A stretch of 9,193 nucleotides of DNA from an uncultured Anaerolineaceae bacterium (lineage in GTDB: Bacteria; Chloroflexota; Anaerolineae; Promineifilales; Promineifilaceae), in NCBI GenBank assembly GCA_937967805.1, contig CALBTC010000220.1, positions 1-9,193 on the forward strand. The letters are read 5' to 3'. Below are positions 1 to 5,486 of the stretch, piece after piece; within the stretch, counting starts at the first letter, position 1, and each line of letters begins with the position of its first letter. The notes under the pieces were generated by a model that saw only the letters and a list, made by a program, of their open reading frames with translations, was not told where the DNA came from and made no database searches. Position numbers and translations under genes: made by a program.

Positions 1-73
1 AACTGTCAATTTTGAGGATGCCCCGCCCCAAATTCTGGCCTTCACGTTCAATTCTATCCCTTAACGCTTCCAT
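1..73 (-). CDS. xpt: Xanthine phosphoribosyltransferase, N-terminal fragment (runs off window)
   Basis: Read on the minus strand from ATG at 73, the frame stays open to the window edge and encodes 24 residues, beginning MEALRDRIEREG and ending LKIDS. From memory, Bacillus subtilis Xpt starts MEALKRKIEEEG and continues to LKVDS, so length, spacing and about half of the residues agree. Xpt transfers ribose phosphate from PRPP to xanthine in purine salvage and acts in the cytoplasm. A purine-rich stretch (AAGGA) lies 3 nt before the ATG, and another ATG four bases upstream is in a different frame that soon stops. The gene diverges from the polyprenyl synthase. I see no purine-riboswitch aptamer in its leader. 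The catalytic PRPP-binding part is outside the window, so the call rests only on the N-terminus. Confidence 0.7.
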   Translation of the reverse strand, partial: MEALRDRIEREGQNLGRGILKIDS

Positions 74-92
74 TCATCCTTACCCTATTTTT

Positions 93-120
93 ACCACGAA
101 TCATACGAATTCTGCGAATA
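93..120. repeat. Short tandem repeat, three CGAAT units at 9-nt spacing
   Basis: CGAAT occurs at 97, 106 and 115, exactly 9 nt apart, inside ACCACGAATCATACGAATT and the bases that follow. It looks like one half of a dispersed intergenic repeat of the CCACGAAT type. No inverted partner copy is visible nearby, so it may be a decayed or half element. It lies in the leader of the xpt-like gene. Confidence 0.45.
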
Positions 121-194
121 GCAAATATGCAAAACAACCATAACTCACATTGTCAAACGAATAATATCTTATATCATCATAAACAGGCGACAAA

Positions 195-228
195 GAATTG
201 TGAGAGGTTGCGATAATTTTCACAATTC
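195..228. promoter_or_regulatory. Perfect 9-bp inverted repeat, candidate operator
   Basis: GAATTGTGA (195-203) and TCACAATTC (220-228) are exact reverse complements separated by 16 bp. The right arm ends 2 bp before the -35 box of the polyprenyl synthase promoter, where an activator or repressor could touch RNA polymerase. The region is shared with the divergent xpt-like gene. The arms resemble lac-operator half-sites by base content, but I cannot name the regulator. A hairpin with a 16-nt loop is an alternative reading. Confidence 0.45.
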
Positions 229-230
229 CC

Positions 231-259
231 TTGACGCCACCCGTATCCTATTTTATAAT
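231..259 (+). promoter_or_regulatory. Sigma-70-type promoter of polyprenyl synthase
   Basis: The -35 box TTGACG (231-236) and -10 box TATAAT (254-259) are separated by exactly 17 bp, matching the vegetative consensus at 11 of 12 positions. Transcription should start near 266, about 40 nt before the ATG at 309. The TTG that could open a longer reading frame at 231 is the first triplet of the -35 box, which rules it out as a start codon. Confidence 0.85.
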
Positions 260-308
260 CAGCCAAATCGTTCAAAAAATATTGAAAGTTGTGAACAAGG
301 TGAATCTA

Positions 309-1241
309 ATGGTAAAAAATTTAGTGCAAGAAGGATTAGAAGCCGTTGAAAAACAGCTGCGTGACATCGTTAGCAGTGATGTCGATGTGCTGCAAGATGC
401 CGGATTGCACATTATCCAATCTGGCGGCAAGCGGCTGCGCCCCCAGCTGGGTATTTTGGCCTATCTGGCGGCCGGCGGCCAGGATATTCAGCGTGTCATC
501 CCCATGGCTGCGGCCATTGAAATGGTGCATACCGCCACCCTGGTTCACGACGATATTAACGACCATAGCCTGACCCGACGTGGTCAAATTACCGTTCATG
601 CCCGCTGGGGCCGCACCTTTGCCTTGCTGGCCGGCGACTATCTATTTACAAAAGTATACGAGATGATGGCCCCTTACCCACCGGAATACAACATCATCAT
701 GGCCGATGCGACGACCAAGCTGGTAGAGGGTGAAACGCTGCAGGCGGCCGCGGCCAAAGCAGGTAACATGGATCGCGAAACATATAAGACAATCATCAGC
801 CGCAAGACGGCCAGTCTGTTTGAAGCAGCTGCCCGCATGGGGGCCATGCTGGCCGACGCCGATGAGGATTTAGTCGAGGCATTGGCTACCTATGCTTACA
901 ATTTAGGCCTCACCTTCCAGATTGTGGACGATATTTTGGACATTATTGGCGACCCGGAAACTCTGGGCAAGCCGGTGGGCGCCGACATTGCCCAAAATCG
1001 AGGCGTGATGGCGGCCCAAAACGGGGGGCTGGCTGTGAAAGAAGCGGTCGCAGAGATCGATGATGATCCTATCGCCCGCATGATGGCCAACCTGCGTGAA
1101 TCTGGCGCCGTAGAGATTGCCCGGATGCAGGCGGAAGAGACGGCCAAGCGCGCTCGCGCTGCCCTGACAAACATCTCCGCCTCGCCTGCCAAAACGGAAA
1201 TGGAAGCGTTGATCACGGCCGTTCTGCAACGACAGAATTAA
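309..1241 (+). CDS. Long-chain trans-polyprenyl diphosphate synthase
   Basis: A 310-residue isoprenoid chain elongation enzyme that condenses isopentenyl diphosphate onto an allylic primer, probably to make the side chain of a respiratory quinone in the cytoplasm. Visible motifs: GGKRLRP (residues 39-45), first aspartate-rich motif DDIND (81-85) followed by RRG, EGETLQ, KTASLFEAA, and second aspartate-rich motif DDILD (about 207-211) followed by GDPETLGKPVGAD. The residues before the first motif (HTATLVHDD) have only small side chains at -4 and -5, as in IspB, which suggests a long product (C35-C50) rather than farnesyl or geranylgeranyl diphosphate. The family's usual K-x-TLP segment after the second motif reads R-G-VMA here. 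The ATG at 309 has AAGGTG 6 nt upstream and lies downstream of a promoter; the longer frame from 231 starts inside that promoter. Exact chain length cannot be read from the sequence. Confidence 0.88.
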   Translation: MVKNLVQEGLEAVEKQLRDIVSSDVDVLQDAGLHIIQSGGKRLRPQLGILAYLAAGGQDIQRVIPMAAAIEMVHTATLVHDDINDHSLTRRGQITVHARWGRTFALLAGDYLFTKVYEMMAPYPPEYNIIMADATTKLVEGETLQAAAAKAGNMDRETYKTIISRKTASLFEAAARMGAMLADADEDLVEALATYAYNLGLTFQIVDDILDIIGDPETLGKPVGADIAQNRGVMAAQNGGLAVKEAVAEIDDDPIARMMANLRESGAVEIARMQAEETAKRARAALTNISASPAKTEMEALITAVLQRQN

Positions 1242-1264
1242 TTTTTGCCAGATCAGGCAAGAGA

Positions 1265-2050
1265 ATGAATAAAGTTGTACCGCTTACGGCCGTTCTCCCC
1301 CTCATCCTCGACAACCAAACCATCGCCCTCGGTGGTTTGACCATTTACCGCCGCCCTGTAGTCTTTGTTCGCGCCCTGTTGCAGCACGAGCCACGCCCGC
1401 AAAATTTAACATTGCTGGCGTTTACAGCAGGCATTGCCAGCGACATGCTGGTGGGCGGCGGCTGCGTGAGCCAAACGCGCACTTGCTACTTTGGTCTGGA
1501 ATCGTTTGGCCTAGCTCCCATGTTTACAAAGGCGGTGGAAAATGGCCGTCTCACCATCATCGAAGAAAGTGAGGCCAGCATTGCCTGCGGTCTGCGCGCC
1601 GCAGTGGGGCAGCTTGGCTTCATGCCCAGCCGCGCCTGGCAGGGCACCGACCTGTTTAAAGTACGCCCCGACGTCAAAACCGTGGTTGATCCGTACAGCG
1701 GCGAAACGCTCACCGCCTTCCCCGCCATCCGGGTTGATGTGGCTGTCATCCACGTACTCAAAGCCGATCAATCCGGCAATGCCATCCTGGGCGGCAATCC
1801 CACCATCGACGAAATGCTCACCCACGTGGCCGATACCGTTATTTTGACAGCCGAAGAGGTGGTCGAAAAGTTAGCGGGTCCGGTGGATTTGTCCGGATTG
1901 CCGATAACGGCCGTATGCCATATACCCCACGGCGCCTGGCCCACCTCCTGCTACCCGGCCTACCCGCTCGACGGCGAAGAAATCCTACGCTACATCGACG
2001 CCTGCCACCGCGGGCAATTTGAAGATTATGTCAAGGGTTTGTCATTCTGA
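1265..2050 (+). CDS. CoA-transferase superfamily, alpha subunit (IpdA/GctA-like)
   Basis: A 261-residue class I CoA-transferase alpha subunit. Recognisable segments are the glycine-rich IASDMLVGGG (58-66), the core GLAPMFTKAVENG, ESEASIACGLRAA (101-113), LGFMPSR and a C-terminal LTAEEVVEKL. It pairs with the product starting at 2259. Aligned by eye to mycobacterial IpdA, Glu103, five residues before the Cys of CGL, falls at the glutamate reported as catalytic in IpdA; IpdAB hydrolyses a steroid-ring CoA thioester. Classical members (GctAB) instead transfer CoA using a glutamate in the beta subunit, which seems absent here. No steroid genes are nearby, so the substrate is unknown. The gene starts 23 bp after the polyprenyl synthase and probably shares its transcript. 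Its last three codons and stop (LSF-stop) lie inside the terminal repeat of the element at 2039-2246, so the native C-terminus was probably different. Confidence 0.82.
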   Translation: MNKVVPLTAVLPLILDNQTIALGGLTIYRRPVVFVRALLQHEPRPQNLTLLAFTAGIASDMLVGGGCVSQTRTCYFGLESFGLAPMFTKAVENGRLTIIEESEASIACGLRAAVGQLGFMPSRAWQGTDLFKVRPDVKTVVDPYSGETLTAFPAIRVDVAVIHVLKADQSGNAILGGNPTIDEMLTHVADTVILTAEEVVEKLAGPVDLSGLPITAVCHIPHGAWPTSCYPAYPLDGEEILRYIDACHRGQFEDYVKGLSF

Positions 2051-2246
2051 GAGGGACCACGGCGCGTTGCGACCGCTCTGAGAATACAGAAACAAATGTC
2101 TTGTTTCTGAGTAGCGCAGCGAAGAATCCCTCTAACTAGCAGCGGGCTAGATACACATCTCCCCGTGAAACAATTACTCGATCAAGGTGTTAGGGATGCT
2201 TCGGAGGATACTTCGGCAAGCTCAGCACAGGCTCTCAGTATGACAA
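2039..2246. mobile_element. 208-bp MITE-like palindromic element
   Basis: The ends TTGTCATTCTGAGAG (2039-2053) and CTCTCAGTATGACAA (2232-2246) are inverted copies matching at 14 of 15 positions. Nested inside are a second inverted pair (GAAGAATCCCT at 2121 against AGGGATGCTTC near 2192), a perfect 9-bp hairpin at 2087-2109 and a small CTAGC/GCTAG hairpin near 2136. No ORF for a transposase is present, so movement would depend on an enzyme supplied elsewhere. It sits between two subunit genes that are normally adjacent. It supplies the stop codon (TGA, 2048-2050) of the upstream gene and ends 12 bp before the start of the downstream gene. No clear target-site duplication is visible. Confidence 0.7.
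2087..2109. repeat. 9-bp perfect hairpin inside the MITE-like element
   Basis: CAGAAACAA (2087-2095), loop ATGTC, TTGTTTCTG (2101-2109). It starts 37 nt after the stop codon of the alpha subunit gene and could pause or weaken transcription between the two subunit genes. There is no T-tract after it, so a typical intrinsic terminator is not supported. Confidence 0.6.
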
Positions 2247-2258
2247 TTCAACGGGCTT

Positions 2259-3083
2259 ATGTATTCCATTGACGAACTGATTTGCATCTGCATCAGCCGC
2301 CAGATTGAGGATGGTGAGCTGGTGGCCCAGGGCATGGCCACGCCGCTGGTAGCGGCCGGTTACCTGCTGGCCAAGCTGACCCACGCGCCTAACCTCACCT
2401 TTATCTCGGCTATTGGCCAGACGTTTTGCCAGGATTGGGCACCGCTGGGGCTGGCCACCGTAGAAAATTTGTGGTTAAAAAACGGTCTATTCGCCATCGA
2501 TTTCGTTCGTGGCACCTGCGACTTTTTGCCGCGCTACCAGCCCAAGGAATTTTTCCGGCCGGGTCAGGTTGATCCGTTTGGCAATTTCAACAATGTGTTT
2601 ATCGGTGGCAGCTATGAACAGCCCCGGCTGCGGCTGCCCGGCTCGGCCGGCATCGCCGATGTGACGGTCTATGAAGAAAATGTCTGCCTCTACGTGCCGC
2701 GCCACGGACGGCACACCTTTGTGCCGGAGCTCGATTTCCGCAGCGGCTTGGGGCACGATGCGGCGCGCAAGCAAGGCAGCGGCCCGCGATACTTGGTGAG
2801 TGACTTAGGACAGTTTGACTTTGGTGGGGCAAACGGCCGTCTCCAACTCACCACCCATCACCCCGGCATCACCCCCAAACGCATCCAGGCCAAAACCGGC
2901 TTCCCCCTGGAAATCGCCCCCGATCTGCACGAAACGCTACCACCCACAGCCGAAGAGCTCCACCTACTGCGTGAAAAAATCGACCCGCTGGGCATCCGCA
3001 CCCTGGAAACGTTACGCGGCGCCCACCGTAAAGCCAAGCTCCGCCAAATCCTCGCCGCCGAAAAAAAACTTTGGGGACGCTGA
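2259..3083 (+). CDS. CoA-transferase superfamily, beta subunit (IpdB/GctB-like)
   Basis: A 274-residue class I CoA-transferase beta subunit, partner of the product of 1265-2050. Signature segments: the N-terminal GELVAQGMATPL (19-30), VDPFGNFNN (104-112), LPGSAGIAD (126-134), LGQFDFGG (183-190) and HHPGITP (200-206), ending with ELHLLREKIDP, which closely recalls the end of IpdB. Where GctB-type enzymes carry their catalytic glutamate after the APNLTL-like strand, this protein reads APNLTFISAIGQ, with no glutamate. This supports a hydrolase-type enzyme like IpdAB rather than a transferase. An in-frame TGA at 2241 lies in the upstream element's end, so ATG 2259 is the first possible start; only a weak GGG precedes it. 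The stop TGA (3081-3083) lies in the first unit of the repeat starting at 3076, so the last two residues are repeat-encoded. Confidence 0.82.
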   Translation: MYSIDELICICISRQIEDGELVAQGMATPLVAAGYLLAKLTHAPNLTFISAIGQTFCQDWAPLGLATVENLWLKNGLFAIDFVRGTCDFLPRYQPKEFFRPGQVDPFGNFNNVFIGGSYEQPRLRLPGSAGIADVTVYEENVCLYVPRHGRHTFVPELDFRSGLGHDAARKQGSGPRYLVSDLGQFDFGGANGRLQLTTHHPGITPKRIQAKTGFPLEIAPDLHETLPPTAEELHLLREKIDPLGIRTLETLRGAHRKAKLRQILAAEKKLWGR

Positions 3084-3139
3084 TAAACGCAGATTAATGC
3101 AGATAAAAAAGATCAGCGTCATCAGCGTCAATCCGCGTT
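3076..3139. repeat. Interspersed palindromic repeat with 9-10 nt periodicity
   Basis: The left half has three near-identical decamers, CGCTGATAAA (3078), CGCAGATTAA (3088) and TGCAGATAAA (3098). The right half has ATCAGCGTC twice in tandem (3112 and 3121) and ATCCGCGTT (3131). GACGCTGAT (3076-3084) is an exact reverse complement of either ATCAGCGTC copy, so the element folds into a hairpin. It overlaps the end of the upstream CDS and fills much of the gap before the Clp-like gene. It resembles dispersed repeats of the form CGCAGATTAACGCAGAT found in many environmental bacteria (from memory). Confidence 0.65.
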
Positions 3140-3193
3140 CCATTCTTTAAACTTCTTTGGCGGAACAGGCGCGAGCGATGTAACATTGCCGCC

Positions 3194-5401
3194 ATGAGCA
3201 ACCTGAATCCAAACATCCCCACATCTGAATTGGCCGGACTCATGACCACCGCCGCCGGCAAGTTGAACAGCTACCAGCTCAAGCTGCTGACCCCGCAGCT
3301 GCTCCTGCGCACCTTTTTGGACGAACCCAAATCGGTCGCCTGCCAAATTTTGCAGCAGCTCCAGCAGCAGCGCGGCTTTGATCTGGACGATCTGACGCGG
3401 CGGGTGGAGATGATGGCCCACACCAACAAGGGACGCAACGCCAAGTTTTACTTCACCGACGATTTTGGCAAGGACGTGCCGCTGGATGAAGAAATGCTGG
3501 TGGTCATCGACGAGGGGCTGACGATGGCCCAATCGCGCGAAGAGCTGAAGGCCGGTTCCGGCCACGTCTTGGCGGCAATGGCCCAGCATCCGGTGACGAC
3601 GTCGGCCGTTTTGCAGCGCGTGGGGGTGAATCCAACGGCCGTCCTCACCCTGCTCAACGACGTGGCCCAAGACGGCACCCCCATCATTCATGATTTTGTC
3701 TCTCAAGCAAAAGAGGGCAACACCACGGTGGTGTATGAACGGCAGGAACTGCTGCGCGACCTCATAAGCCTGATTGCCCTGGCACAAAACCGACACGTCA
3801 TTTTGGTCGGCCCCGAAGGCGCAGGCAAGCAAACGCTGGGACAAAGCCTGGCGCAAACCATCGCCGAAGGCAACGGCGTCACCGAACTACGCTCGCTGGT
3901 ACAGATTAGCGAAACGGCCCTGCTGGAAAATCCGCTGGCGGCGATGCGCGCCGGGCTGCGCCGGGCCAGCGGCGGCGTGCTGCTAGTGCCCAACATCCAG
4001 CGCTTCTTTGCCGACAGGCTGCGCGCTCCCTTCCCCGATCAGGTGAACCGTGAACTGCAAAAGGCACTGCTGGGCAACGAGCAAATCATCATCGGCACCA
4101 CGACGCCGGGGGATTACGAGCTGCTGAGCCAAAGCAACCTGATTCGGCAAAACACGCAGCGGCTCAACGTGCCGCCCACTACGGTGAAGGAAACCATCTC
4201 CGTGCTGCACGCCCACCAGGAGCGGCTGAAAAGTGAGTACGAGGTGGCAATTAATCTGGATTCCATGGAAACGGCCGCACAAATTGCCGGTCAATACATG
4301 AAAACGATTGCCCTGCCCGCGGCGGCCGTGCAGCTGGCCGAGCGCAGCTGTGCCCTGGTGCGCATCGCCTCCTCCAGCCCGGAAGTCGTCTATCCCGGCA
4401 TCGCGCCGGACAACCGGCTCGATCCCGAAGACGTGATGGAAGCGGCGGCGCAAATCACCAACATCCCGGTGAGCAAGCTGAACGAGGATGAGCGGGGCAA
4501 ATACGCCAACATGGTGGAACATTTACACACGCGGATCATCGGTCAGGAAACGGCCGTTCTCGCCGTGAGCCGTGCCGTGAAAACTGCCCGGGTGGGTCTG
4601 CGCGATCCCAAACGGCCGATTGGTTCTTTTCTGTTTTTAGGACCCAGCGGCGTGGGCAAATCGGAGCTGGCCAAGGCGCTGGCGGAGTTCATGTTTGGCT
4701 CCGAAGACGCCATGCTCACCCTGGACATGAGCGAATTCCAGGAGGAAGCCAGCGTCAACAAGCTGATTGGCGCGCCGCCGGGTTACGTTGGGTTTCAGGG
4801 GGGCGGCCAACTCACCAACTTTGTGCGGGAACGGCCGTACACTGTCGTCCTGTTTGATGAGGTAGAAAAAGCCAACGAGCGCGTTTTTGACGTGCTGCTG
4901 CAGGTGATGGAAGAGGGTCGCCTGACGGACAGCCAGGGGCGGCAAGCGACCTTTAGCGAAACAGTGGTCATCATGACCAGCAACCTGGGCGCGCGCCACA
5001 TGCTCGTCCCCTACATTGGCGAAACGGAAAAAAATTTAGTCATGGGTGAAGTCCATCGCTTCTTCCGCCCCGAATTCCTCAACCGGCTGGATGAAATTAT
5101 CTTGTTCCACCAGCTCACCAACGAGCAGCTGGCGCTCATCCTCGATTTGCTGCTGAAGAAAGAATTCAAGCTGGCGGCCAACCAAAACATTGAGCTAACG
5201 CTTACCGACACGGCCAAGCAGTGGCTGCTGGCGCAAAACGACCAGCCGGAGTTTGGTGCCCGCCCGCTGCGGCGCCTCATCGCCCGCCACCTGCGCGAGC
5301 CGCTGGCCAACTTTTTGTTGAGTCAAAAAGGCGCGGCTGGGGGGGAAACGGCCGTTACCGTAGACGCCGCCAACAACGAACTCCTCTTCAAAATGAACTA
5401 A
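3194..5401 (+). CDS. ClpA/ClpB-family AAA+ protein with degenerate first ATPase domain
   Basis: A 735-residue two-ring Hsp100-type protein. It has an N-terminal Clp_N-like helical domain (about 10-160), a first AAA+ domain (about 175-390) and a second (about 440-710). There is no ClpB-style middle coiled coil, so the layout is nearer ClpA. The second domain is complete: Walker A GPSGVGKS (483-490), pore loop GYVG (530-533), Walker B VVLFDE (551-556), sensor 1 TSN (595-597), arginine finger Arg631 and sensor 2 GAR (688-690). The first is eroded: Walker A reads GPEGAGKQ (206-213) with Gln for Thr/Ser, Walker B reads VLLVPN (262-267) with Pro-Asn for Asp-Glu, and no pore tyrosine is evident. Expected role: ATP-driven unfolding or disaggregation in the cytoplasm, powered by the second ring. 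The ClpP-docking loop position has YIGE, not a clear IGF/IGL, so ClpP partnership is doubtful. No Shine-Dalgarno precedes the ATG, and Met17 is an alternative start. Confidence 0.85.
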   Translation: MSNLNPNIPTSELAGLMTTAAGKLNSYQLKLLTPQLLLRTFLDEPKSVACQILQQLQQQRGFDLDDLTRRVEMMAHTNKGRNAKFYFTDDFGKDVPLDEEMLVVIDEGLTMAQSREELKAGSGHVLAAMAQHPVTTSAVLQRVGVNPTAVLTLLNDVAQDGTPIIHDFVSQAKEGNTTVVYERQELLRDLISLIALAQNRHVILVGPEGAGKQTLGQSLAQTIAEGNGVTELRSLVQISETALLENPLAAMRAGLRRASGGVLLVPNIQRFFADRLRAPFPDQVNRELQKALLGNEQIIIGTTTPGDYELLSQSNLIRQNTQRLNVPPTTVKETISVLHAHQERLKSEYEVAINLDSMETAAQIAGQYMKTIALPAAAVQLAERSCALVRIASSSPEVVYPGIAPDNRLDPEDVMEAAAQITNIPVSKLNEDERGKYANMVEHLHTRIIGQETAVLAVSRAVKTARVGLRDPKRPIGSFLFLGPSGVGKSELAKALAEFMFGSEDAMLTLDMSEFQEEASVNKLIGAPPGYVGFQGGGQLTNFVRERPYTVVLFDEVEKANERVFDVLLQVMEEGRLTDSQGRQATFSETVVIMTSNLGARHMLVPYIGETEKNLVMGEVHRFFRPEFLNRLDEIILFHQLTNEQLALILDLLLKKEFKLAANQNIELTLTDTAKQWLLAQNDQPEFGARPLRRLIARHLREPLANFLLSQKGAAGGETAVTVDAANNELLFKMN

Positions 5402-5403
5402 TC

Positions 5404-5469
5404 TTTGCCACAGAGGGCACAGAGGCGAAAGAGGTTTTTCTCTTTGCTCCCTATGCCCTCTGTGGCCAA
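5404..5469. repeat. Palindromic repeat, 13-bp stem, nonamer periodicity
   Basis: GCCACAGAGGGCA (5407-5419) and TGCCCTCTGTGGC (5454-5466) are exact reverse complements. An inner AAAGAG/CTCTTT pair (5428-5433 and 5440-5445) extends the fold. The left half reads as nonamers CACAGAGGG, CACAGAGGC, GAAAGAGGT, and the right half as CTCTTTGCT, CCCTATGCC, CTCTGTGGC. It begins 3 nt after the Clp-like gene's stop and ends 8-10 nt before the next gene's ribosome binding site. It could act as an RNA hairpin between the two cistrons. A T-run lies in the loop, not after the stem, so it is not a standard terminator. Confidence 0.75.
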
Positions 5470-5486
5470 ATTTCATGGAGGGTTTC

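Noticed and set aside
93..120. CRISPR-like array
   Set aside because: Units of 9 nt with no spacers are far too short, and no cas gene is present.
74..230. Purine riboswitch ahead of the xpt-like gene
   Set aside because: Xpt genes in Firmicutes often have one, but no paired P1/P2/P3 pattern or conserved aptamer core could be found on the minus strand here.
231..308. N-terminal extension of the polyprenyl synthase from TTG at 231 (26 extra residues)
   Set aside because: The TTG is the first triplet of the -35 box and the extension spans the -10 box and expected transcription start. ATG 309 has a good ribosome binding site and matches the family's usual N-terminus.
3128..3856. Minus-strand open frame of 242 codons opposite the start of the Clp-like gene
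   Set aside because: The plus-strand frame has clear Clp_N and AAA+ homology across this stretch; the antisense translation shows no domain.
5407..5466. Intrinsic terminator after the Clp-like gene
   Set aside because: The stem is strong, but the run of T lies in the loop and no T-tract follows the stem; the unit periodicity points to an interspersed repeat instead.
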